Below, one piece after another: positions 7,038 to 13,453 of a stretch of DNA of 20,913 bases. The notes beneath the pieces were generated by a model. That model was not told the origin of the DNA and did no database searches. It saw nothing but the letters and a program-made list of their open reading frames with translations. Each line of letters opens with the position of its first letter. Positions within the stretch are counted from its first letter, which is position 1. Origin of the DNA: CAZSVI01 sp964610205. Lineage in GTDB: Bacteria; Bacillota; Clostridia; DSM-8532. Made by a program: the position numbers and the translations under genes. The stretch lies in NCBI GenBank assembly GCA_964610205.1, contig CAZSVI010000066.1, forward strand, positions 1 to 20,913, written 5' to 3'.

Positions 7038-7739
7038 ATGTTTTTTGACAGCTTGCTCCAACTTCTGAAGGAAGTAGTTTCTGCTTTTTTTTTCGCGGGA
7101 TATATCACAAATTCGCAATCCTTTCCCCATCCGTTAACAGCACAAGAAGAAAAAAAGTATCTTGATCTATTCAATCAAGGTAATGAAGAGGCCAGAAATA
7201 TTCTTGTTGAAAGAAATCTCAGGCTTGTCGCGCATATCGCAAAAAAGTACAATACCGGCAGTATTGATTGTGATGACATAATTTCCATAGGAACCATAGG
7301 ATTGATAAAAGCTATCGGCAGCTTTAACCCTGATAAGGGTATAAGGCTTGCAACTTATGCGGCAAGGTGCATAGACAATGAAATATTGATGTATCTTCGA
7401 ACAACAAAAAAATTCCAGCATGAAGTTTCTCTTCATGAACCCATAGGAACAGACAAGGAGGGCAATGAAATATCGTTGCTGGATATTCTGGGAAGTGAAG
7501 ATGATTGCATTGATGATAAGGTGGCACTAAAATTTCAAATAAAAAAATTATATAGGAAAATTTCAGATGTACTGCGTGGAAGGGAAAAAACAATTATTGA
7601 ACTGAGGTACGGCTTGTCCAACGGTTCAAACAAAACACAGCGTGAAATTGCAAAAATGCTTGGTATATCCCGTTCTTATGTATCCAGAATAGAGAAAAAA
7701 GCCATCCATAAACTAAACAAAGAGTTCAAGAATCCTTGA
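7038..7739 (+). CDS. sigK: Sporulation sigma factor SigK (pro-sigma-K)
   Basis: A 233-residue sigma factor for late mother-cell sporulation genes. The frame is open from 6912, but ATG 7038 is preferred: GGGTGGTG precedes it by six bases and the resulting N-terminus aligns with Bacillus pro-sigma-K. Residues 1-22 are hydrophobic (MFFDSLLQLLKEVVSAFFFAGY), a pro-sequence that in Bacillus is removed by the membrane protease SpoIVFB. Then SFPHPLTAQEEKKYL, region 2 (ARNILVERNLRLVAHIAKKY, ISIGTIGLIKAI, LATYAARCIDNEILMYLR), and region 4 with the helix-turn-helix TQREIAKMLGISRSYVSRI. The gene is continuous: no skin element interrupts it. Nine consecutive T lie in the pro-sequence (7085-7093). It stands alone, divergent from sigI. 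A possible sigma-E-like minus-10 word CATATACT occurs at 6996-7003 without a clear minus-35. Confidence 0.93.
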   Translation: MFFDSLLQLLKEVVSAFFFAGYITNSQSFPHPLTAQEEKKYLDLFNQGNEEARNILVERNLRLVAHIAKKYNTGSIDCDDIISIGTIGLIKAIGSFNPDKGIRLATYAARCIDNEILMYLRTTKKFQHEVSLHEPIGTDKEGNEISLLDILGSEDDCIDDKVALKFQIKKLYRKISDVLRGREKTIIELRYGLSNGSNKTQREIAKMLGISRSYVSRIEKKAIHKLNKEFKNP

Positions 7740-7867
7740 GCAAAATCCACTGCAAAGTTAGAACTGTTTTATTGCTGGTCAAAAGCATTTATTTGCTGGA
7801 TGATCAGATGTTTCGCTTTTGGTATAGTGGAAAATCCGGTCTATATGATTGCTGATGCGGACGAATA

Positions 7868-7897
7868 CCGCTGCTTCACGGAGCAAGGCTGCAGCGG
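7868..7897. terminator. Possible shared terminator hairpin between sigK and ytvI
   Basis: CCGCTGC (7868-7874) pairs with GCAGCGG (7891-7897) around a 16-nt loop in the convergent gap between sigK (ends 7739) and ytvI (ends 7918). No long T-tract follows on either strand, so termination efficiency is doubtful. Confidence 0.35.
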
Positions 7898-7917
7898 ATT
7901 AAGGCTTTTATGAACTG

Positions 7918-9060
7918 TCATTTATTTTGCAGTTCTTCTTTTTTTCCCGTTCTTTCTCGCTTCACAGCCGGCTTCATGCTATAATGGAAGGTTCTCTGAA
8001 GCCATCCTTTAAAGCCATCGGTACTAAGAACGGCTCCAAGTATACTTTTAGCAATAACCATTAATACGGGACCTACAATCATACCGAGAATGCCTATAAG
8101 CTGCAGGCCTGTGTACATAGCAAACAAAGTAAGCAAAGGATGTATTCCGATTTGTTTCCCGATAATTTTCGGCTCAATCAATTGTCGGATAACCAATACT
8201 ATAATATAGAGCAGAAGAAGTGAAAAACCCCTCTGATAGCTTCCTGTAATCAATTCAACAATTCCCCAGGGAATAAGAACCGTTCCTACTCCGAATACAG
8301 GCAGCGCATCGACAATAGCAATAAACAGCGCAAACAGAAGGCCGTTTTCAATCCTCATAACCAAAAAGGCAACCGACAGCTCTGTAAATGTTATGGTCAT
8401 AAGGATAATCTGAGCTCTTAACCAGCCAAACAGCGCAGAAAATAGTTTATTAACAACACCCCGGGCTTTTTCCAGCCATTGAACAGGGATCTGGCTGTCA
8501 AGGAAGTTATTAATTTTATTTTTATCACTGGTCATAAAATATGTTGCAAGAATTGTTACTATCAGAAAGACCAAAGCCTGCGGTAAGCTCATTGTGAAAT
8601 TAGTAATTCCCTCAACCATTGGACCCAACCATGCTTTAACGTTTGAGGCAGCCTCCGATAAGTATTGATCCAGTGTATCGCTTATGGTTTTTGGAAGAGA
8701 GATATATATGCTATTTACTTTTTCTAAAACTACATCAAAAAACTCCTGAAGGCTTCCGAATATTTCATTAATCTGATTATATACATTAACAATTTCCCTC
8801 ACAAGCCGTGAGATTATAAGACCCAGGATTGTTCCCAGAACAGAAAGAACCAGCAGCAAGCAAAATACCGAGCCTATCTTTCTGGGTATTTTTATTTTTT
8901 TTTCCATAAAATATACCAAAGGTTCAATCAGGCTTGAGAGTATAAAGGCTATTATAAAGGGAATGCAATAGACACTAAGGCGTAAAAGCAGATACGTACC
9001 TATTACAATAAGGATTATTCTGATAACGGATTTCATTGTTTTTCTGGTTGCTTCAGTCAT
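7918..9060 (-). CDS. ytvI: AI-2E/YtvI family membrane protein, probable sporulation protein YtvI
   Basis: A 380-residue protein of the AI-2E transporter (UPF0118, PF01594) family. It has paired N-terminal helices (IRIILIVIGTYLLLRLSVYC and IPFIIAFILSSLIEPLV), a long amphipathic region (residues 70-140), and four or five C-terminal helices. Family marks near residues 280-330 include LLLYIIVLVIRQLIEPKIIG, then GIHPLLTLFAMYTGLQLIGILGMIVGP. In spore formers the closest subgroup is YtvI (TIGR02872 sporulation integral membrane protein), which the length and the YFMTSDKNKI / QIPVQW pattern suit. The frame starts at GTG 9096, but ATG 9060 is preferred because AGAGGAG precedes it by seven bases. Transported substrate, if any, is unknown. 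A basic, charged tail (KRERTGKKEELQNK) closes it. Confidence 0.82.
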   Translation of the reverse strand: MTEATRKTMKSVIRIILIVIGTYLLLRLSVYCIPFIIAFILSSLIEPLVYFMEKKIKIPRKIGSVFCLLLVLSVLGTILGLIISRLVREIVNVYNQINEIFGSLQEFFDVVLEKVNSIYISLPKTISDTLDQYLSEAASNVKAWLGPMVEGITNFTMSLPQALVFLIVTILATYFMTSDKNKINNFLDSQIPVQWLEKARGVVNKLFSALFGWLRAQIILMTITFTELSVAFLVMRIENGLLFALFIAIVDALPVFGVGTVLIPWGIVELITGSYQRGFSLLLLYIIVLVIRQLIEPKIIGKQIGIHPLLTLFAMYTGLQLIGILGMIVGPVLMVIAKSILGAVLSTDGFKGWLQRTFHYSMKPAVKRERTGKKEELQNK

Positions 9061-9102
9061 ATATTTTCTCCTCTGCGTATTAACATAAATAGTCACCTAT
9101 AA

Positions 9103-9131
9103 GTTATAACAACGGAAGCAATTGCTTGCAA
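9103..9131 (-). promoter_or_regulatory. Candidate sigma-A-type promoter of ytvI
   Basis: On the minus strand TTGCAA (9131-9126) and TATAAC (9108-9103) are 17 bp apart. It sits within a GCAATTGC inverted pair (9118-9125 and 9128-9135), so DNA or RNA structure could interfere. The ytvI start is about 40 nt downstream. Confidence 0.4.
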
Positions 9132-9232
9132 TTGCAACACACCGTTATATCGAGGCGGGAGATATGCTCACCGCCTGATTAAGGTAATCGGTATCCGCCA
9201 CCTATAGAGGTGGGGAACATCTTGGTTCCTCG
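9106..9232. repeat. Run of five adjoining hairpins upstream of ytvI
   Basis: Hairpins follow one another almost without gaps: GCAATTGC pair (9118-9135); AGGCGG/CCGCCT with inner GAG/CTC (9153-9176); GATTA/TAATC (9177-9189); CCACCT/AGGTGG with ATAG loop (9198-9213); GGAAC/GTTCC (9214-9229). CGA (9151-9153) and TCG (9230-9232) could close the set. No plus-strand gene follows; on the minus strand it lies between the metallo-beta-lactamase gene and ytvI. The CCTATAGAGG core recurs at 11105-11114. Confidence 0.6.
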
Positions 9233-9250
9233 TTATATTTTAATATTAAT

Positions 9251-9293
9251 AAAAAAAACACAAACCGTCAATCAGGTCTTCCCAAACAGGCGG
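9251..9293 (-). terminator. Weak candidate terminator of the beta-CASP gene
   Basis: Downstream of the stop codon at 9310 on the minus strand, a weak imperfect stem (CCG...CGG, 9293-9265) is followed by GTTTGTG and eight T (9258-9251). The T-tract is good, the stem poor. Confidence 0.3.
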
Positions 9294-9309
9294 CATTATA
9301 TAATACGTT

Positions 9310-10938
9310 TCAATCCTCAAGTAAGTCTACCATATCATGCTGGAGAATTCTTAATTTTTTCCGGAGTACATCTATTCTGCTGTCTTCCACCCCTGCTTTC
9401 AATTCATCTATTAACAAATCATAAACATCAATAAGTCCTTCCTTGATATCTTCAAGAATATTTACAACCGTCAGGTATCGGAATCTGAAATCCGCTTTTT
9501 CCTCAAATGCACGGCTTACCTCGCGCTCAGCGGAAATAACGAAGGATTCTTCTCTGGAAGGAATAATCGGTTCTATTCCGAATTTATCCCTAATCCGCTC
9601 AGAGAATGCGTTTATCGCGCCTTCTTCACCATGTACCAGAAACACCCTTTTGGGAATGGCCTGCAATTTTCCCATCCACTCCAACAACTCCAGATAATCG
9701 GCATGACCGGAATAGCCGTCAATCATCTCGATTCTGGCGTTAACACTGATCTCTTCACCGAATATATATGCCTTCCCTGCTCCGTCCAACAGCTCTCTTC
9801 CAAGAGTACCTTCAGCCTGATAACCTACAAAGAGAATTGTACATTCCTCACGCCACAAGTTGTGTTTGAGGTGGTGCTTAATTCTGCCCGCCTCACACAT
9901 CCCGCTGGCCGAGATAATAATGCATCCTCCCTTTATTTCATTAAGCGCTCTGGATTCTTCTGCGGTTCTGGAAAAGTGCAGGTTTGGAAAGTCCAGCGGA
10001 TTATCACCGTTTTCAATGTATTTCCGGGCTTCTTCATCATATAGGTCAAGGTTTTGCCTGTATACTTCGGTAGCATTGATTGCCAATGGACTGTCAATAA
10101 ACACAGGATATTTTAACAGTTCTTTATACTTATCCCCAAACTGTGACAGGTTTTTATTTATATCATAAATTATTTCCTGGGTGCGGCCGACAGCAAAAGA
10201 TGGAATAATCACATTACCGTCTTTTCTCAGTGTTTCCAGTGCAATGTCCAGAAATATTTCTGTCTGGCTCAGATTTTTATTATGCAGACGATCTCCATAT
10301 GTAGATTCCATGACCAGATAATCGGCTTCGTCTATATAAACCGGATCTTTTATAATAGGAATGTTTTTCTTACCTATATCTCCGGTAAAGACCAGTTTTA
10401 CTTCCTTTCCGTTTTCCTGCACCCATATCTCAATAAAGGCCGCTCCGAGCATATGTCCCGAATTTCTGTAGCGAACCCTGATATCCTGTGTTAACTGGAC
10501 CATTTCTTCATATTCCACACCCCGGAAAAGCCTTAAAGATTCCTGCGCCTGAAGAAGGGTATATAAAGGTTTAACAGGCTCCCTGCCGGCCCGCATTCTT
10601 TTCCTGTTCTTCCACTCGGCCTCAAACTCCTGTATATGGCCGCTATCGGGAAGCAAAAGGCGGCATAGATCTATGGCAGCCTTTACCGCAATAACTTCAC
10701 CTTTGAATTCGTTTACATAAAGCCATGGAATCCTTCCACTATGGTCTATATGGGCGTGTGTCAACAGAACATAATCTATCTGTGACGGTTTTACAGGCAA
10801 CAGCTGTTCGTTCATCGCCTCTTCTTTGGATCGGCCTTGAAACATGCCGCAATCCACAAGGATTCTTGAGTTTCTTGTTTCAATCATATGACAGGAACCT
10901 GTAACAGTACGGGCTGCGCCTAAAAATGTCAGTTTCAT
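9310..10938 (-). CDS. Metallo-beta-lactamase/beta-CASP family hydrolase, likely RNase
   Basis: A 542-residue protein with the domain order metallo-beta-lactamase, beta-CASP, RNA-specificity (RMMBL). Metal-binding motifs are present: HAHIDH at 61-66, His162 in SGHMLGA, Asp187 in TGDIG, and the late GYSGHADY histidine near 430. The beta-CASP part holds PSFAVGRTQE (about 246-255) and SASGMCEAGRI. This is the CPSF73/YSH1-like bacterial group, zinc-dependent nucleases acting on RNA in the cytoplasm; it differs from RNase J in domain layout. The C-terminal 70 residues form an extra helical extension (DIKEGLIDVYDLLIDELKAG). The start follows GAGGTGGAGAG. A palindromic repeat copy sits 25 nt upstream of the start codon. 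Substrate not known for this subgroup. Confidence 0.88.
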   Translation of the reverse strand: MKLTFLGAARTVTGSCHMIETRNSRILVDCGMFQGRSKEEAMNEQLLPVKPSQIDYVLLTHAHIDHSGRIPWLYVNEFKGEVIAVKAAIDLCRLLLPDSGHIQEFEAEWKNRKRMRAGREPVKPLYTLLQAQESLRLFRGVEYEEMVQLTQDIRVRYRNSGHMLGAAFIEIWVQENGKEVKLVFTGDIGKKNIPIIKDPVYIDEADYLVMESTYGDRLHNKNLSQTEIFLDIALETLRKDGNVIIPSFAVGRTQEIIYDINKNLSQFGDKYKELLKYPVFIDSPLAINATEVYRQNLDLYDEEARKYIENGDNPLDFPNLHFSRTAEESRALNEIKGGCIIISASGMCEAGRIKHHLKHNLWREECTILFVGYQAEGTLGRELLDGAGKAYIFGEEISVNARIEMIDGYSGHADYLELLEWMGKLQAIPKRVFLVHGEEGAINAFSERIRDKFGIEPIIPSREESFVISAEREVSRAFEEKADFRFRYLTVVNILEDIKEGLIDVYDLLIDELKAGVEDSRIDVLRKKLRILQHDMVDLLED

Positions 10939-10962
10939 CTCTCCACCTCACAATAATTCATT

Positions 10963-11045
10963 GAGCGCTTGCGCGAATTGCGTCAAAACGCGGGCGCCAA
11001 AGCGCTACCTTACGCGTTTTGTGTGGAACGCGCCGCAAGCGTTTT
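10963..11045 (-). repeat. Palindromic intergenic repeat, copy 3 (most complete)
   Basis: Outer arms AGCGCTTGCGCG (10964-10975) and CGCGCCGCAAGCG (11029-11041) enclose a perfect 9-bp pair CAAAACGCG/CGCGTTTTG (10984-10992 and 11013-11021) with AGCGCT between. The block is very GC-rich and lies immediately upstream of the beta-CASP gene, where it would be part of its 5' leader or promoter region. Confidence 0.8.
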
Positions 11046-11064
11046 ATTAAACGCTCCCTCAATC

Positions 11065-11120
11065 GGGGATTAAACCCACCACCAAATATTCGGTTTATCC
11101 CCTGCCTATAGAGGCAGGGG
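11065..11120. repeat. Mutually exclusive hairpins, IS200/IS605-end-like
   Basis: CCCCTGCCT (11099-11107) pairs with AGGCAGGGG (11112-11120) around ATAG. The same CCCC is also part of GGTTTATCCCC (11092-11102), which pairs with GGGGATTAAACC (11065-11076, one bulged T). Both helices cannot form together. GGGGACTTAG follows the first hairpin. It is 42 nt past the mnmA stop; no T-tract follows on the mnmA strand, so it is not a standard terminator. The form resembles sub-terminal hairpins of IS200/IS605 elements (inference). Confidence 0.5.
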
Positions 11121-11161
11121 ACTTAGGGATCGTTTGATAAATAGCTTGTCCGTCTGTTGCA

Positions 11162-12247
11162 TCAGTTTATCTGCTCTTCAATTTTCCCTCCTCCAAGAAC
11201 CGTATCCCCATCATAAAACACCACTGACTGACCGGGTGTTACAGCCCGCTGCGGAGTTTCAAAATCAACGCGGACACGGCCTTCATTATAGGGTGTTATC
11301 TTTGCCCCGGCTTCCTTTGCCGAATATCGTATCTTTGTCCAAGCCTGCCTTGGATGCTGCAATGTCTCTATCGCAATCCAGTTCAGATCAGAGGCAAAAA
11401 GTCCCTTTGAATACTCCTCACCGGCTTCCCCGAGAACAACGGTATTGTTTTCAACGTCAAGCTTCACCACATACATAGGTTTCCCAAAGGACAAACCCAG
11501 ACCCTTCCTTTGCCCAACAGTATAATAAATCAAACCCTTGTGGTCACCCAGTATGTTGCCGCGGGTATCTGTGAATTTTCCGCTTATAACGGGTTTTTCT
11601 ATCCTGGAAGTAATAAACTCCGTATAATTATTATCGGTTACAAAACAAATCTCCTGACTGTCCGGTTTGTCGGCCACATCAAACCCCAGCTTCTTCGCAA
11701 TGCTCCGGACCGTAGCCTTATCGTACCGGCCAATGGGCATAAGAGTCCTTTCCAGTTGGTATTGCGTCATATTATACAACGCATAGGTCTGATCCTTCTG
11801 CCTGGTAACGGATTTTTTTAAAAAATACCGGCCTGTCTCCTGATCTTTTTCTATTTTTGCGTAATGCCCTGTAGCAACATAATCAATTCCCATCGAAACA
11901 GCTTTCCGAAGCATCGCTTCAAATTTGATAAAACGGTTGCAAGCTACACAGGGATTTGGGGTTCGCCCTTTCAAATATTCCTCAACAAAATAATTTATAA
12001 CTTCGGATTCAAAAATATCCTGGAAATTCAAAACATAATAAGGTATATCCAGTTTAAAGGCTACACGGCGGGCATCCTCAACAGCAGAAAAAGAACAGCA
12101 GCCTGCTTCCGGCTGTGTTTTTCCGGATTGATCCGGCCATATTTTCATGGTAACACCCGTAACATCATACCCTTCCTCTTTTAAAAGCGCGGCAGCAACA
12201 GAACTGTCCACACCTCCGCTCATACCTATCATAACTTTTTTATTCAT
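11162..12247 (-). CDS. mnmA: tRNA-specific 2-thiouridylase MnmA
   Basis: A 361-residue enzyme that activates C2 of U34 in tRNA-Lys, -Glu and -Gln with ATP and inserts sulfur to give 2-thiouridine (cytosol). The PP-loop SGGVDSS is at residues 10-16; the catalytic pair is Cys103 (VACNRFIKF) and Cys201 (SQEICFV), matching E. coli Cys102 and Cys199. TGHYAKIE, KDQTYALY and GQRKGLGLS are further family marks. The frame begins at 12271, but ATG 12247 is chosen: AAGGTGG precedes it by five bases and the protein then starts as relatives do. It follows thpR by 14 nt. NifS, two genes upstream, is the likely sulfur donor. Confidence 0.96.
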   Translation of the reverse strand: MNKKVMIGMSGGVDSSVAAALLKEEGYDVTGVTMKIWPDQSGKTQPEAGCCSFSAVEDARRVAFKLDIPYYVLNFQDIFESEVINYFVEEYLKGRTPNPCVACNRFIKFEAMLRKAVSMGIDYVATGHYAKIEKDQETGRYFLKKSVTRQKDQTYALYNMTQYQLERTLMPIGRYDKATVRSIAKKLGFDVADKPDSQEICFVTDNNYTEFITSRIEKPVISGKFTDTRGNILGDHKGLIYYTVGQRKGLGLSFGKPMYVVKLDVENNTVVLGEAGEEYSKGLFASDLNWIAIETLQHPRQAWTKIRYSAKEAGAKITPYNEGRVRVDFETPQRAVTPGQSVVFYDGDTVLGGGKIEEQIN

Positions 12248-12261
12248 CTGTTCCACCTTGC

Positions 12262-12801
12262 TCATAACCATGTACAGTATCGGCTTATATATGTCAGCAC
12301 TCCATTTACCCGGGTACTTTCCATAAGGGATATGCCTTTTACCTCCACTGTATGATTCAATGGCTGTAATCCTTTAATAACATCCTTTATATTTTCATTT
12401 GATACCAGTTCCCTAGCCAGGGTAATATGAGGAGTATAAGGCTTCACCTCTTTTGGAAAACCATTTCTCCTTATTTCCTCCTCCATGTTTTTTTGCATGT
12501 CTATCAAGTGATCCTCGTTACGGATACCCCACCATACAATGCTTTTATGTCCTCTTACAAATACGCCGGGGCCGGATAATATCAATTTGAACGGGACGCT
12601 CCTTCCTGTGACATAATCCTGAATTTTCCGAAGCACCGGAAGATACATAGATTCTATCTCTCCCATAAATCTCAGTGTCAGGTGCAGGTTCTCCCGTCGG
12701 GTAAAATTGGCTTTAATTGCCCTGCTTTTTATTTTACCCTGCTCTCTTAACAGAATATTCCTTGTTTCTTCATCAAATTCTATTGCATAAAATAATCTCA
12801 T
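12262..12801 (-). CDS. thpR: RNA 2',3'-cyclic phosphodiesterase (ThpR/LigT family)
   Basis: A 179-residue 2H phosphoesterase. The two catalytic HxT motifs are His40-Thr42 (HLTLRF) and His125-Thr127 (HITLAR). Members open 2',3'-cyclic phosphate ends of RNA or join tRNA halves in vitro; the in vivo role is unclear. The N-terminus MRLFYAIEF fits relatives (MRLFIAI...), so the start is firm even though no Shine-Dalgarno lies directly before it: GGAAGGAG is 38-45 nt upstream, separated by a hairpin. Placed between nifU and mnmA, with a terminator-like hairpin between nifU and thpR. It probably forms a unit with mnmA. Confidence 0.9.
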   Translation of the reverse strand: MRLFYAIEFDEETRNILLREQGKIKSRAIKANFTRRENLHLTLRFMGEIESMYLPVLRKIQDYVTGRSVPFKLILSGPGVFVRGHKSIVWWGIRNEDHLIDMQKNMEEEIRRNGFPKEVKPYTPHITLARELVSNENIKDVIKGLQPLNHTVEVKGISLMESTRVNGVLTYISRYCTWL

Positions 12802-12846
12802 AAGCCAATGTATGATATAGCTAAAACTAAATCATACACTCCTTCC
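12802..12846 (-). promoter_or_regulatory. thpR ribosome binding site with hairpin as spacer
   Basis: On the minus strand: GGAAGGAG (12846-12839), then at once a hairpin TGTATGAT...ATCATACA (12838-12809; 8 bp, one A/A mismatch, 3 more bp, 6-nt loop), then seven bases, then ATG (12801). Folding would bring the site to a normal distance of about 7 nt. Unfolded, the distance is too long for initiation. Confidence 0.55.
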
Positions 12847-12867
12847 GGTATTGATATGCTTGAAGAA

Positions 12868-12891
12868 ATAGCGGCCCTTAAAAGCCGCTAT
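12868..12891 (-). terminator. Hairpin terminator after nifU
   Basis: ATAGCGGC (12868-12875) and GCCGCTAT (12884-12891) form a perfect 8-bp stem with an 8-nt loop, five bases past the nifU stop codon. On the minus strand it is followed by TTCTTC, a short U-rich tail, so termination may be partial, allowing read-through into thpR-mnmA. Confidence 0.55.
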
Positions 12892-12895
12892 ACTT

Positions 12896-13330
12896 TCAGT
12901 TTTCACGTGTCTCTCCGCATTTTCCGCAGCACCCGGGACATTGATGCATTACTGAAACCTGCTGTCCATGCTTTCTTCGGTAATCATCTATTGCAGCGGT
13001 AACAGCTTCTTCAGCCAGCACCGAACAGTGCAGTTTTGCAGGCGGCAAGCCGCCTAAAGCTTCCGTCACCGCTTTATTTGTAATCCTTGATGCCTCCTCC
13101 AGCGTTTTTCCTTTGATCATTTCCGTAGCCATACTGCTGGTAGCCACTGCAGCGCCACAACCAAAAGTTTTGAATTTCACATCAACAATGATATCCTTTT
13201 CAATTTTCAAATATACCTTCATAATATCACCGCATTTGGCATTGCCAACCTGTCCAACACCATCAGCATCTTCTATTTCCCCAACATTCCTGGGATTTGA
13301 AAAATGATCCATTACTTTTTCACTATACAT
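12896..13330 (-). CDS. nifU: Iron-sulfur cluster scaffold protein, NifU/IscU-like
   Basis: A 144-residue scaffold on which Fe-S clusters are built. The U-type fold is clear: HFSNPRNVGEIEDADG at the N-terminus and the three ligand cysteines Cys33 (AKCGD, with Asp35), Cys58 (FGCGAA) and Cys102 (HCSV). A C-terminal CPGCCGKC (131-138) adds four cysteines, common in clostridial NifU-like proteins. The frame opens at GTG 13339, but ATG 13330 is the start: AAGGTGG precedes it by five bases. The cysteine desulfurase gene is upstream, 123 nt away, an unusually long gap filled by a hairpin element. Confidence 0.95.
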   Translation of the reverse strand: MYSEKVMDHFSNPRNVGEIEDADGVGQVGNAKCGDIMKVYLKIEKDIIVDVKFKTFGCGAAVATSSMATEMIKGKTLEEASRITNKAVTEALGGLPPAKLHCSVLAEEAVTAAIDDYRRKHGQQVSVMHQCPGCCGKCGETREN

Positions 13331-13383
13331 TAAAACCACCTTCTTCCGTATACTATCTATCTGTTTGTTTATTAAATATCTAA

Positions 13384-13446
13384 GACTCCCGCTTCAGTGG
13401 TGGCAGAGTCCCCCACCGAAGTTCCGATGTTCAGCTTTAGCTGAAC
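13384..13446. repeat. IS200/IS605-end-like hairpin element inside nifS-nifU
   Basis: GTTCAGCT/AGCTGAAC (13429-13446) is a perfect hairpin. Next to it CTTCAGTGG (13392-13400) pairs with CCACCGAAG (13413-13421) with one mismatch, while GACTC (13384-13388) can pair with GAGTC (13406-13410) in an alternative fold. On the minus strand the element ends GAAGCGGGAGTCTTAG. That ending and the hairpin set resemble right ends of tnpB-carrying IS200/IS605 elements. No transposase or TnpB gene is present here. Confidence 0.5.
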
Positions 13447-13453
13447 GAGTTCA

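Noticed and set aside
9106..9232. Known riboswitch or T-box
   Set aside because: No specifier loop, no T-box sequence and no recognisable riboswitch core; no following terminator.
11099..11120. Rho-independent terminator of mnmA
   Set aside because: On the mnmA strand the stem is followed by ATAAACCG, not a T-tract.
13384..13446. Complete IS200/IS605 element
   Set aside because: No tnpA or tnpB reading frame in the window; only end-like hairpins are visible.
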